Notes: a model not told the origin generated them from the letters alone. Numbered from the stretch's first letter, positions 13,667 through 25,222 are shown. The stretch is DNA of 64,000 nt from Nannobrachium achirus (GCA_963921795.1 OY997658.1:27594357-27658356); one strand, 5' to 3'. Translations and numbers: made by a program.

Positions 13667-13814
13667 GTGTGTGTGCATGCGTGCGTGAGACTAATAATTA
13701 GATGGGTGGTATTTTGTGCATTTGGTTAATTAGATACTTGACTTTGAGGAAGCTGCTATAGTCCATCTTGATGTGCGTACAAGTAGCCTACACATGCACC
13801 CAGGCACGCACGCC

Positions 13815-14210
13815 TATTAAACCCATTTGCCTGAACACATTATTACGCAATATTTTATGCTTTAAATATAAAAAAATAGCAGATATACAAGCTCACAGCG
13901 CAGCACCGAGTGCCAGGCTGCGAGCTTGTAGATCTGCTATTTTTGAAAAATCTTGAAAATTTGGGCAAATCTTTGAATATTTTGACCTGATTCTATAAGT
14001 GTCTTCTAAATCCTTTTTTTTTTTTTTTTTTTAACTATGTGGTTCTCAAAAGGTTTCATGTCAAGGACCCCCAAAACCCCCATGTATTTGGCCACGGACC
14101 CCATCTCAAAATATTGTATCAGGGACCCCCCAGAAGCAAATATTTGAGTTACAAATGTTCACTTTCAAAAAGATATATTCAAAGAAAAAAAAAAAAAAAA
14201 GAAAAAAAAA

Positions 14211-14257
<47 letters not shown>

Positions 14258-14385
14258 CACGTTTTTTCAAAAATAGCAGATCTACAAGCTCGCAGCGCTG
14301 CACTCGGTGCTGCGCTGTGAGCTTGTAGATCTGCTATTTTTCCACTGGTTAAAGCATTCAATAATTCTAGGCCTAAATGGGTTTT
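13815..14385 (+). mobile_element. Hairpin-bracketed element, second stand-alone copy
   Basis: TTAAACCCATTTGCC at the left and GGCCTAAATGGGTTTTAA at the right are inverted ends. Hairpins 13872-13944 and 14269-14341 bracket a GGACCCCC core; an A-run and AT tract (14184-14257) have expanded before the right hairpin. Confidence 0.7.
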
Positions 14386-14471
14386 AAATGATCCTCCAGA
14401 AGGATACTGGGTTATGTGTCAATTTCCAAGATGTGCGTGCTCAGGCAATGGCTGATCACCAAACAGCTTAA

Positions 14472-14942
14472 CAGGGGTGTCGCACCAAATTCGGGGCCCT
14501 GGGTAGTGGGTACTTTAACTATTGAAGTTAACTATTCAGCTTATAGATCTGCTATTTATGAAAAATCTTGAAAATGTGTGCAAGTCTTTGAATATTTAAA
14601 ATCTTTCAAATATTTCATGTGAAGGACCCCCCACAATGAGATGTATTTTGCCACGGACCCCCATCTCAAAGTATTTAGTTCCAGGGACCCCCCAGAAGCA
14701 AAATTTGAGTTACAAATGTTCGCTTAAAAAAATACAGATATTGAAAGATTTGCATACATTTTCACGACTTTTCAAAAAAAGCAGATCTACAAGCTTGCAG
14801 CATGGCACTCGGTGCCGTGCTGTGAGCTTGTATATCTGTTATTTTTCAATAGCTAAAGTATAAAATAATTCCAGGCCCCTCCACCTTGGGCCCCTAGTAA
14901 CTCAGCCCCACTCCCCCCCCCCCCCCCCTTGTGACGCCCCTG
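14472..14942 (+). mobile_element. Compound hAT-type element (CAGGGGYGTC ends) with hairpin
   Basis: Ends CAGGGGTGTCGCACCAAATT and, reversed, CAGGGGCGTCACAAGGGGGG. Identical 8-bp duplication CAGCTTAA at 14464-14471 and 14943-14950. The interior carries GGACCCCC-type sequence and the hairpin 14774-14846; the left hairpin is reduced to a trace near 14540. Confidence 0.9.
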
Positions 14943-15314
14943 CAGCTTAACATGCACATCATCCTCTTGACAACACAGTCCGCTCTGCCGCCAGATGAGT
15001 GTGACACCAATTAAAAGTAAAATGTCCTCATAATTTATGCCGTAAATGAGACAAACATCCTGGTGCATACTCTATCACAAAATATGGAGGCTTTTGTAAA
15101 TCCTGGCGGGATTTATTTAGGCATAGAACTTTAATTGGATATCATCATGGCATTTTGAATTCTATTTGGTAAATAGCTGTCCCTTTGTGGGCAGCAAAAC
15201 ATTTCCTTCAGATTCCCTTACAGTGTTTGCATGAATTGTTTGCATTTCCTACATTAATTTGAGACAATTAACAGACTTAATGGATTGTAGTGACAATTTA
15301 CTTTTTCTGCTTAA

Positions 15315-15735
15315 AGAGGTGGTGCCATGGTTTTGTACTGTTTTGTATGTTTCTATGGAGTTGACTTACTCTAATAGACCCCCAGGTGTGGTTATAATGT
15401 GAAGATCTGTCTTCCCTGTGTATTTTTGGTTACTTCCTGAAAGCTGAAAGACTGGGCCACAAAAGGCCCAGTCGAAAAACGCAGATTAAATGACATCATA
15501 CAATCAACCTCTCCCCTTTTACCATTCACCCAACACTGTGGGTGTGGCTAACTTCAGCTGGCTCACCAGCCACCATGACAACCAGGCATACCTAATGAAC
15601 TGGTGGGTGTGGCCACATAAAAACCCAATTTTAACACTTTCTGTACACCTTTTTTGAAAAAGATCTTCCTCCTAGTATAATCATAAGACCTGATCATCAT
15701 GTTTTAGGGGGAAAAAATATCATGGCACTGCATCT
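15315..15735 (+). mobile_element. TTAA-bounded element (AGAGGTGGTGCCATGG), intact ends
   Basis: TTAA at 15311-15314 and 15736-15739; ends AGAGGTGGTGCCATGGTTTT and, reversed, AGATGCAGTGCCATGATATT. About 420 bp, no coding capacity; contains an AAGACTGGGCC/GGCCCAGTC small stem. Confidence 0.82.
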
Positions 15736-16327
15736 TTAAGACAATAACTTTGTGTGAAGGACACAGATCAAACATCTGTTTACAGTTAATTAGGTTTGGC
15801 CGATTTGTTGTGACATGACTATTTGGCCTCAAAAATGGAAGACATGAAGGTTGAGGAGGTCAAGACAAAGGATAATCTATTAATCATGCTGTAGTTAACA
15901 ACGTAAGAGTGAATTAAATAATGGACTAAATTTAAATACAATGGTAGCACGCAGCTGCTACTGGAGGGGTGGATCAACAGATGGGCCAGGCAGTTTAAAG
16001 GGGTCCCACCATGCTTTTAAAAATATAATATGTTATATAAATATTGGTCTACTGTATAATACGGTTTTATACAGGGTTTAGCCTAAACAACCACTCAAAG
16101 ATTTAAATGTCATGTTCTGTCTGTCTCTAATTCCAAGATGTAATACCAAAATGCCCCTTGTTGGCGCTGTCTTTGGGCTAAAATTGGAGAAAATTACAAT
16201 GAGAACCATGTAGAGTCAATCCATGCAAGCCCATTTTAGTACCACTTTATTTTATTTTTATTTATTTTTTACACACATTTTTGAAAATAGATCCACAAGC
16301 TCAGAATAAAATGTTTGTTTCACATGG

Positions 16328-16328
<1 letters not shown>

Positions 16329-16411
<83 letters not shown>

Positions 16412-16444
16412 CCTACTGTATGTATGTATGTATGTATGTATGTA

Positions 16445-16493
<49 letters not shown>
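16329..16493. repeat. AT microsatellite with TATG block
   Basis: Two AT tracts (16329-16409 and 16445-16493) separated by six TATG units. Confidence 0.95.
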
Positions 16494-16496
<3 letters not shown>

Positions 16497-16839
16497 GGCT
16501 GGGACTTTAACTGATTAATTGCGATTAATTAATTACAGAAAATTAACACGATTAAAAAAATCTACGCATTTTAATCGCACTTAGTTTTTGAACTACAGAA
16601 CCTTCAGTTTCGGGCATACCGATGCACCAACCAAGGAAGAGACAACAAACGCAAAGGGAGAAGTAGCAGATCAGAGCGCTTTGCTTGGCCCAGTGGATGC
16701 GAAATTTAGATTTAAAAAACTCACTTGTTGATTAATCTCAGGTCAAATATCGATGTGCGATTAAAATGCGATTAATTGCAATTAATTAATCACAGAGCCT
16801 GTAATTAATTAGATAAAAAAATGTAATCGCATCCCAGCC

Positions 16840-16842
<3 letters not shown>
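16494..16842. mobile_element. hAT-type element (TARGGCTGGGAY ends) in an AT tract
   Basis: Ends TAAGGCTGGGACTTTAAC and, reversed, TAGGGCTGGGATGCGATT; both flanks are ATATATAT, fitting an 8-bp duplication inside the AT tract. ATTAATTGCGATTAA-type palindromes lie near both ends. Confidence 0.78.
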
Positions 16843-16875
<33 letters not shown>

Positions 16876-16969
16876 AATATGTACAAATTTCCCCCTGAGA
16901 TATAATGGAGTATAAGTATGAGGTATTGAGAAATTTAAATACCGTAAAAGTTTCTCACAATTGTATTTT

Positions 16970-17425
16970 AAAAACTCATTGAATGCCCATCCTGGGTATA
17001 CTCAGGCAAAATAAAAGGCTGCATAAAGTGCCTATCCCGGGTATACCCGGGATATATACTGTAAATACAGTAAAGTTGTTTCTCCTTACCCTGGGGTCTG
17101 GGCTGTCCGTAGCGCATCGGTAATGCCGGCGGCTTGTTTACAACGCACGTTGACGTGCATGCGAAGTGAAAATCCTCCATAGGAAACCCATTGATCTTGC
17201 AACAAAGAAGCCTCATTATCTCGAAAAAATACATTTTGATCCAAGGCTGCCATTTTTCATGGCAAAATAGCACTCCAAAGATGGTTTTCTGCTATCGGCC
17301 AGTTTCTAAACTACATCTGGGTTAAGGTTGAAAAAAGTGACCAAAAATCTGCGCATTTTCACCCCGGCTTTTCAAAATAAGAGCGCCCGCCTATGGGAGG
17401 ACGTTCGCCCCTTCATCCCTTTAAA
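16970..17425 (+). repeat. Dispersed repeat, copy of 28220-28915
   Basis: Starts with GCCCATCCTGGGTATACTCA (related to GCCCATCCCTGGTATACCC at 28222), then the same block order as the 28.5-kb copy. No coding signal. Confidence 0.75.
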
Positions 17426-17528
17426 GTAAAGGGCATTAATTGGGTACAGCACTTGAGTAAACATACTTTCCACCACTTTCTGTTCAGTTTATTTTCTGCA
17501 GCTCCTTCTCTCTCTCTCTCTCTGTTTG

Positions 17529-17568
<40 letters not shown>

Positions 17569-17719
17569 GCCCAGAACACATGCCCAGCACACTACTAAAT
17601 AGAGGAGAATGTGATTAGACACAAATGGAAAACAACTGCCACTCAATTAACCCCATGAGTCAATTCCCCAATCTCTGCCACAACAACAAGCAGAAAACTG
17701 AAACAGTTGTCTAAACAAA

Positions 17720-17755
17720 CACACGCACGCACACACGCACGCACGCACGCACACA

Positions 17756-17845
<90 letters not shown>

Positions 17846-17862
17846 GAGAGAGAGAGAGAGAG
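17720..17862. repeat. CACG / CA / GA compound microsatellite
   Basis: ACGC units, then about 42 CA units, then GA. An inverse GTGC tract is at 17530-17568. Confidence 0.95.
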
Positions 17863-18395
17863 AACAGAAAATGCATCGCAGCCTTGATTCTTTGCTCTGT
17901 ATTCACACTAGCTTCAAAGTCCAGCTTGTGACAGTGTTGAAGCTACAGTACGCACGCTTTTTCCTGTCTAGCTTCATGGCTCTAAGCCTATGGGAAAGCA
18001 TGAAACGCTCGTCTACAATATAGTGCCATGCTTTTATGTGTGCGTGAATGAGGAGTAGTCTGAAGTTAGTGGGAGGTGGTGCAGAGTAAACAGAGAGGCA
18101 GTGCAGTCTGTTGTGCAAAAATGTAAGAAAGTTGAAGAAATACCAGAAGAACACACTGTAAATACTTCATAGCAACAACACATCTTCAAGTTGTGCCATG
18201 TATTGACTTTAATGTGTTAGTTTTTGTTTATGGGTGCATTATTAATAAATTGGTGAGTAGTAACAATAATGTGCTCTGTTTTCATGTTGCTTCCCTTTGC
18301 GCGCTGTGTCCAATTCTGTCCATGCAGCTTTTGGTTTCTTTGTTTTGCTTAGAAAACTGCAGTCTCATTTATGAGTCGTTGTTATTCTTTTTAGC

Positions 18396-18545
18396 CAGCT
18401 CTTGCTTCATGTGGATGTATTTGGGAGGCAGAGAGGGGGAGAGCATATGGAACACGGGTCTCGAGCCAGACTCAAACCTGCGGTGTTGCAATTACGTGGC
18501 TGACAGACTCCTGTCAGCTATACTGCAGTGCCCCCACAGACAGGC
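18396..18545 (-). mobile_element. tRNA-derived SINE
   Basis: Minus strand: GGGGGCACTGCAGTATAGCT leads into box A-like TATAGCTGACAGG, box B-like GGTTTGAGTCT, and a C/T-rich stretch CTCTCCCCCTCTCTGCC. It overlaps a long open frame that has no protein similarity I recognise. Confidence 0.68.
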
Positions 18546-18779
18546 GTCTCCTCCATTGGGGTTCCTTGGGTTCATTTTAGGCCTTGTCATCTCACTGGCA
18601 AGAGGTTTTCTACCCCATGTGGATCGTGTGAATATTCTCTTGTTGCGACCGAAGGTCGCAGTTTACCATGAGAAATGTGACAGCTTGTCTGTGTGTAGAC
18701 GTGAAGCTGTGAAGCTGTGTACACATGTTTTACAGTCTATGGGTTGGTTCCCTTGACACATCACTGTGACATCACAGGT

Positions 18780-19255
18780 GATATCACAGGTGACATCACC
18801 TATGTAAATGTCCCTATATGGGTATTCCCCAGAATCCCTTTTATGCCCATATATGAAGATCCCTGATGTCATCGATATATATCACTGGCCAGATGGCCAA
18901 AACATGGCCCGTATCTGTGTGGCTGGTTCAGATAGGGATCTCCATGTATGGGCATAACATATATTGTATGTTGTGATGTCATGGGAATGGGAACACTCTA
19001 ACAGAATCCCTTTTATGCCCATACATGGAGATCCCTGATGTCATATATATTAAGCCCCTATCTAACAGGACTTTATATGGGAGTGCCCATATATGGAGGA
19101 AGACAGCCCCTATATGTGCAGCTGGTTCAGACAGGGATCTCCATGTATGGGCTTCAGAGGGATGTACTGTATACAGTAGATGGATCTCCATATATGGGTA
19201 ACTGGTCCGATATACAAAACTGGCCAGATGGCCAAGCTGGAATGCATGCATAATA
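18780..19255. repeat. Dispersed GCCCATATATGGAGATCC-type repeats
   Basis: Six or so imperfect units (ATCCCTTTTATGCCCATA, GGATCTCCATGTATGGGC, TGGCCAGATGGCCAA) in both orientations, related to the 42-45-kb arrays. More occur at 19920-20060, 49930-50060 and 55850-56070. Confidence 0.75.
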
Positions 19256-19552
19256 TAATTGTGTGCTTGTAAATCAATGTGTTCGTTTTTCCATTTGAGA
19301 GCTTGTGTGTGTTAATGTGTTTAGGTGTGTCAATATTAATTTGCACAATCAGGCTTGAGTGAGAGTGTGTTTATGTTTGCTTAATGTGCTTTTAGTCAAT
19401 GTGTCCAGTCAATGTGGGTGTTAAATATGATAGTACACAGTTCTCTATGAAAACAAAGTAAAGCCGCACACTCGTAGCTACCGATGCACATTTATTAAAG
19501 GACTACACAGAATGAGAAAAGGGTTTTCTCATTCTGTGCATCGGTAGCTACG

Positions 19553-19752
19553 NNNNNNNNNNNNNNNNNNNNNNNNNNNNNNNNNNNNNNNNNNNNNNNN
19601 NNNNNNNNNNNNNNNNNNNNNNNNNNNNNNNNNNNNNNNNNNNNNNNNNNNNNNNNNNNNNNNNNNNNNNNNNNNNNNNNNNNNNNNNNNNNNNNNNNNN
19701 NNNNNNNNNNNNNNNNNNNNNNNNNNNNNNNNNNNNNNNNNNNNNNNNNNNN
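19553..19752. other. Assembly gap, 200 N
   Basis: Exactly 200 N, probably a placeholder size. Left flank is an inverted repeat (GTAGCTACCGATGCACA near 19475 and its complement at 19535-19552); right flank is a 20-bp minisatellite. Confidence 0.98.
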
Positions 19753-19888
19753 GGTTTGTCTGTGGTTCTATGGGTTTGTCTGTGGTTCTATGCATGGGTT
19801 TGTCTGTGGTTCTATGGGTTTGTCTGTGGTTCTATGGGTTTGTCTGTGGTTCTATGCATGGGTTTGTCTGTGGTTCTATGGTTTTGTC
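19753..19888 (+). repeat. GGTTTGTCTGTGGTTCTATG minisatellite
   Basis: Seven visible copies of a 20-bp unit, every second or third extended by CAT; it runs into the gap on the left, so its true length is unknown. Confidence 0.92.
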
Positions 19889-20710
19889 GCTCTGACATCA
19901 TGCTCTGGCTTGATGTCCCTTTTATGCCCATATATGGAGTTTGGTAATGTCATCACGAGTCACACTTGCAAATTAATTACGTCCTTGTCCGTTTTATATG
20001 GAGATCCTTGTCCCGATGTCATCAATATTAAGCGCATATCAGGGAATGCCCATATAGTCAGGTTCACTATGTATTTATGTTGGATTTCTTTGGGGATTTG
20101 TAAAACTATACATTTTTGGAATCTTCAGAGCATGGGGAATCCAAAAATCTTTGTTGGCATTTGCACAGACACCTGCAAAGCCGCCATTTTGGATGTTCAA
20201 AATGGCCGACATAAAATACATAATTTGTGCTATCTTGGCTTCTAGACAACCTAGAAATTTTATTAAACATGCCAATCCTATATTTTCTGGGTCAAGGAAT
20301 TGAATGAGTAAATGATGGGTGTAAAATGTTCCGGACCCCCCCCCCCCCCCCCCTTTCTTGAGGTTATCTATTTTGGGACCTCCCAGAACAGTACGCCAGC
20401 CAGTTAATGTCCGATTTTCATAATATTAGAGTTGTTTTGTAGGTTTTTAAACATCCTGAGTTCATTTATTACACTTCTAAAGCAGACTGAATAACCCTTC
20501 TGACTTTTGGTTGGGGTCTTTCCTCACCTGGGACCCCCTAGACAGACCCCTGAGCCTATCTCAGTAAACGCTCTGCTCCTGTTCCAGAACAATGTTAAAT
20601 TAGATCATAGTTGAAGCATAAAAGTTGTTGTAGCTGGGCTCTGAAAACAAAAATGAGTAATGTAATGTTTTCTGGGGTTATGTATTGTACTTTGATGGTT
20701 TATTAGTATT

Positions 20711-20807
<97 letters not shown>
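20711..20807. repeat. CA microsatellite within the inverted repeat
   Basis: About 48 CA units in the left arm; the right-arm counterpart near 22990 has only a few GT units. Confidence 0.95.
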
Positions 20808-20809
<2 letters not shown>

Positions 20810-20879
20810 CTTTGTTATTGTCACCCCAAAACCCTCACCCTATCTTCTTAAAGAACCCATGGTCAATTATGCCCAAAGA

Positions 20880-21640
20880 GATTCACTACAATACAGTAAT
20901 TTCAGACATGCACGATCTATTCGTCTTCATCATCGTCATCTTCAATGTCCAACCTAATAGTGTTGACACAGTCTCCACCATAGCATAGAGTGAAAGGCAG
21001 GTTATTTGAGCAGCTGCACCGTCCCTTGCAACCTGCTTAAAAGCTACATTGAGCTCACGTACTGCCTTTGGAGCAGGGAGGGCAAGACACCTGACTGGAA
21101 CAATCTCCAATCTCTGAATTCCATCTTTTTACTTTGATTGGTGGAAGCTCAGGGCAATTTGTCAGGTATGATTTATCCTGCATTGTGACGTAGTTGGCAC
21201 AGAGGATATGGTAGCAGTGCAGCACAAGTTAAGTTGGAGGTAGCATCTCACCCTCCAAGTTCTTTGACAGAAATAGTTCCCATCTGAGTAATCGCAGGGT
21301 TGTTGGACCTTTTGAAATGTAAACACGGCATGCAAAATGCTTCAATGACTGCAATGTTGATGGAAGCTCACCATTAATAAGCTCAGGAGGAATGGAACCC
21401 TTGCTAATGGCTTTTTCATCATTATTATTCAATTAAGTAGGTGCTGACCAATGTGCTGACCAATGTCTTTTTTGGAGATTCCAACAAATGTTCTTCCCCT
21501 GTCAGCACCAAGAAAGAATGTGTAGGCCAAGGAACCCTTGACATTTGTGACATCGAATAACTTGAAAACGCTTGAATATATTGATTTCCATAATTTTTTC
21601 CTACCTTTAATACCTTTGACTGTTGCAAATTAACAGCAGG
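20880..21640 (-). pseudogene. Decayed copy of an uncharacterised multicopy aquatic-animal gene family (left arm and centre)
   Basis: Minus-strand translation gives, in changing frames, segments that read as one decayed protein: a block around LQSLKHFACRVYISKGPTT, then GEMLPPT, HILCANYVTMQDKSYLTNCP followed by ELPPI, VPVRCLALPAPKAV, and a cysteine-rich end containing KGRCSCSNN and DIEDDDDEDE. The order (LPPT, then RANY-type, NCPELPP, CxC-rich tail) recalls proteins present in many copies in fish and cnidarian genomes with no assigned function; that is recognition from memory. Several stops and frame changes break it. It lies in the left arm and centre of a large inverted repeat, and part is repeated in the right arm. 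Confidence 0.5.
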
Positions 21641-21782
21641 AGGACATCAGTGTCGGGTGACCAAACACATACAGTATGTCTCACAAAGCACCATAAGCAG
21701 CAGAGGCAAGGACTTGATGAGGAATCAGGGTATCAGCCTCTTCATGTGTGTGCACTTCCTCAAAATCATGTCCTTTGATGAA

Positions 21783-22017
21783 GGTATCATATTATGATTT
21801 GTCATACCTGACAAATTGCCCTGAGCTTCCATCAATCGAAGAAAATAGATGGAATTCAGAGAGTGGAGGGTATGTTCCTCCCTGCTCCAAAGGCAGTACT
21901 TGAGCTCATCAAATGTGGCTCCAAAGCAGGTTGCAAGGGTATGCTACCGGTATGGTAGAGACTGTGTCAACACTATTAGGTTGGACATTGAAGATCCTGC
22001 ATGTCTGAAATTACTGT
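21783..22017 (+). pseudogene. Inverted partial copy of the same decayed gene family (right arm)
   Basis: Plus-strand translation gives SYLTNCPELPSIEEN, then a proline/cysteine patch, then AVLELIKCGSKAGCKG-type sequence split over frames, and finally VNTIRLDIED. This is the inverted counterpart of the minus-strand pieces at about 20890-21180, slightly diverged. It ends where a hAT-type element begins at 22026. Not functional as read. Confidence 0.5.
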
Positions 22018-22175
22018 ATTGTAGTCAGGGACGTACTGGGCCCCTGATTCAGCCTGGCAAAAAGAGTTGGAGAGGCCCTCATTGCACGCTATAGAGAGAG
22101 ATCTCTCTCTATAGCGCTGCTGCTACTCAAAGATTTGACAAGCCAGTGGGCCAATTACTGTCCATGAGTTATATT

Positions 22176-22432
22176 TCATCGTTGTCAGGTGGAAACCTTG
22201 TACGTCCAAAACCGTTTGTTTTGTATTTATCATTTTAAAATTGATTTAAACTAGTGAAAACAGCCGATCTACAAGCACACGCCTCGCACCGCGAGGCGTT
22301 GTGTGCTTGTAGATCGTCTGTTTTCACTACTTTTGTGCGACAGCCTTGTATGATGAAGCAGGGCTTTGCTTTGCGAAAACAATTACAAATTTGAAACTTG
22401 GAGATACAAGGTTTCTGCCCGATAGTGATGAT
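22176..22432 (+). mobile_element. Hairpin MITE with GTCGGG-type ends, nested copy
   Basis: Terminal repeats about 28 bp: CATCGTTGTCAGGTGGAAAC at the left and, reversed from the right, ATCATCACTATCGGGCAGAA. The interior holds the palindrome 22253-22328 (AGTGAAAACAGCCGATCTAC at the start). The same element sits at the same internal position of the sister hAT copy at 46.5 kb. Confidence 0.8.
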
Positions 22433-22563
22433 TTACTTTGTTGGCCGCCCAGCCCCCAAAATGGAACGAAGGCCGACATTTTATTTTTAATTTTTTCCTA
22501 ATGGCCGGCCTGGACCGGCCAGGAATGAACCGGCCGTTCGGGAGTTGTCCCGCTTTTCCCAAT

Positions 22564-22882
22564 TAGCCCTATTCACGGCCCGCCCACCTACTTCCGTTTC
22601 TCAGTTTTCCCCGGGTGCTGACTTCAATTTAGAAGGGGAAACTATACTGGACTTAAAGCCAGCAAATCGTTATTTCTAATGGTAAAGTAAATTATAATGC
22701 TTTGTGCCGTTTACTATCTTGTGTTCTTGATCATGCTAGCCGTATTTTATACTTTACTATTCGGAAATTGCATTAAATTTGCGATTTCTGTGCTAACTCT
22801 ATAGGCTCTAGTAGGATTTACCCCTTCAAAACGGGACTTCAGCACCCGGGGGATGCTGAGTGGGCGGGTCGTGAATAGGGCT
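22564..22882. mobile_element. Small inverted-end element nested in the hAT copy
   Basis: Ends GCCCTATTCACGGCCCGCCC and, reversed, GCCCTATTCACGACCCGCCC, flanked by AAT on both sides. The uninterrupted site in the copy at 46.9 kb reads CCCAATGGCCAGC, matching removal of the insert plus one AAT. A 3-bp duplication suggests PIF/Harbinger, but the terminal bases are not typical, so the family is left open. Confidence 0.65.
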
Positions 22883-24626
22883 AATAGCCAGCACGTCCCT
22901 GATTGTAGTGAATCTCTTTGGGCATAATTGACCATGATGGGCTCTTTAAGGATAGGGTGAGGGCTTTGGGGTGACAATAACAAAGAGGTGTGTGTGTTGT
23001 GTTGTCAGTGTGAGTGCAGTGCAATAAATGGACACGTTGTTCTGCGCGCCCAACGTGAGAAGTTGCAATACCTTCATTATTTCAATCCCTGCAGTAACAG
23101 CTGTCGACCATAACTGTCTAACACAAAAATTGTATAAATAATGCTGAGAATACTAATAAACCAACCAATAAAACAATACATAAACCCGTTTCAAATGTAA
23201 AAAAAAAAGAGATCCTATCAAGATTTGGCGGGCCCCCTGTAGTAACTCTGAGGACCCCCCAGGGGTCCCAGACCCCCTGTGGAAGACCCCTGGTATTTGC
23301 TACTACTCAATTTTGTTTTCAGAGCCCATCTACAACAACTTTTATGCTTCAACTATGATCACATTGTTCTGGAGCAGGAGCAGTGCGATTACTGAGATAG
23401 GCTCAAGGGTCTGTCTGGGGGTCCCAGATCCCAACCAAAAGTCAGAAAAGTTATTCTGGCTGCTTTAAACATGTAATAAATTAACTCAGGATGTTTTAAA
23501 ACCTACAAAACAACTCTATTATGAAAATCGGACATTAACTGGCTGGCATACTGTCTGGGAGGTCCCGAAATAGATAACCCACAGAAAGGGGGTGGGGGTC
23601 CGGAACATTTTACACCCATCATTTACTCATTCAATTTCTTGACCCAGAAAACATAGGATTGACATGTTTAATTAAGTTTCTAGGTTGTCTAGAAGCCAAG
23701 ATAGCACAAATTATGTATTTTATGTCGGCCATTTTGAACGTCCAAAATGGCGGCTTTGCAGGTGTCTGTGCAAATGCCAACAAAGATTTTTGGATTCCCC
23801 ATGCTCTGAAGATTCCAAAAATGTATAGTTTTACAAATCCCCAAAAAAATCCAACGAATAAACATGTCTTAACATAGTGGACCTGACTAATATTTGGTAA
23901 TGCCCATATGGCATGTTCTGACATCACATTGTTGACTATCATGCAGGGGTCTGGTGCAACTGGTCCGATATACATCATTGGCCAGATGGCCAAGAATTGG
24001 CGCGACCTCGCCTTTTACTCCACTACAATTAGCCTATTTGAAAACTTTATTTACTATGTAGATTATTGATTATTATTACAAAACATACATTAACCACTTC
24101 GGCCCTATACATTGCGGCCATTTAAAAATAGCCGCACACATGCTATTTTATTAATTAATTTCTCTCAGATTATTTTCCCAGATATTTCTTTTTTTTTTTT
24201 TGTTCAAAACAAGCTTTTTTCTACGGACCCTAACTAAAGAACGGGTGATCGCAGATAACATTTTTCTTTTTCCGGGTGAAAGAAAAGACGATCGTCCGCC
24301 CGGCCATGTGTCTTTTGTTTACCTCCCGGCCACATGGTGCGTTCCTGTGGCCGGCGAAAATAAGGTAAAAACACTGAAAAACCCCTGGCAGTGGTGGATT
24401 AATTAATTGATACCTGGTGATGATTGTGCTAACCCCCTTGGAAGAACACCAGAAAAACTCCCTGAAAGCTAAAAACTGTGGAGAAATTGAAGAAATCTTG
24501 GGGAAGCACCACAAGACAGACGAGCCTCCCTGGCAGGTGCTGAGTGGACAGCAGCTGTAACTTTAGCACTGGGATATTAGCAGGTCAGCAGAATCACACA
24601 GACATACTGTAGGTAGCAGCTAGAAG

Positions 24627-25222
24627 CAGGGGTGTCGCACCAAATTCTGGGCCCTGGGTACAAGGATTCACTGCGGGCCCCCCACGAATGTTCTTCATAC
24701 GGGGAGCGAGTTTAACCCATTTAGACTGGGAACGCATTATTACGCATTATTTTGTGCTTTATCTATTGGAAAAAATAGCAGATATACAAGCTCACAGCGC
24801 TGCGAGATGGTAGATCTGCTATTTTTGAAAAATCGTGAACATTTGTGCAAGTCTTTGAATATTAAGGTTTTTGGAAAAAAACTATGTTTCTATATGTCAC
24901 TGTGGTGCTCAAACTTTTTCATATGAAGGACCCCCAAAATGATATGGATTTGGCCACGGACCCGCATCTCAAAATATTTAGTTCCAGGGACCCCCCAGAA
25001 GCAAAGTTTGAGTTACAAATGTTTGATTAAAAATTACATATATATTCAAAGATTTGCACACATTTTCACAACTTTTCAAAAATAGCAGATCTACAAGCTA
25101 TCTGCTATTTTTCAATAGCTAAAGTATAAAATAATTAAAAGGATCACTGACTAGCAGTGTCTGTCGCAAGCAGTGATGACCCACAAATCAGTCCCACTTT
25201 TCCCCCCCTTGTGACGCCCCTG
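24627..25222 (+). mobile_element. Compound hAT-type element (CAGGGGYGTC ends), fuller copy
   Basis: Ends CAGGGGTGTCGCACCAAATT and, reversed, CAGGGGCGTCACAAGGGGGG. Identical 8-bp duplication GCTAGAAG at 24619-24626 and 25223-25230. Inside are TTTAACCCATTTAGACTGGG, a hairpin at each side (24771-24826 and 25078-25112) and the GGACCCCCAAAATGATATG core. Confidence 0.9.

Larger units (their letters stand above)
22026..22901. mobile_element. hAT-type non-autonomous element (CAGGGACRTR ends), with two nested elements
   Basis: Ends are CAGGGACGTACTGGGC and, reversed, CAGGGACGTGCTGGC. Both sides carry the 8-bp duplication ATTGTAGT (22018-22025 and 22902-22909), the hAT signature. Inside lie a hairpin-bearing MITE (22176-22432) and a second insertion (22564-22882) with GCCCTATTCACG inverted ends flanked by AAT. 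A sister copy without the second insertion is at 46371-46916 and shows the empty site. Confidence 0.88.
20056..23896. repeat. Large inverted repeat (3.8 kb, arms over 1 kb)
   Basis: The left arm (about 20056-21190) and the right arm (about 21783-23896, including later insertions) are reverse complements with scattered differences. Matched landmarks: 20056-20110 with 23840-23896; the C-run near 20336 with the G-rich stretch near 23590; 20600-20650 with 23318-23370; the block next to the CA tract (20808-20890) with 22905-23000; and the gene remnants. The right arm was later enlarged by a nested hAT-type insertion at 22026-22901. The centre (21190-21780) is unique and holds part of the decayed gene family. 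Confidence 0.85.

Noticed and set aside
18193-18756. 187-codon plus-strand frame
   Set aside because: It runs across a minus-strand tRNA-derived SINE and a GGTCGCAGTTTACCATGAGA-type repeat end; no known domain or splice context.
20605-20957. Frames spanning the CA tract at 20.7 kb
   Set aside because: Most of their length is the microsatellite.
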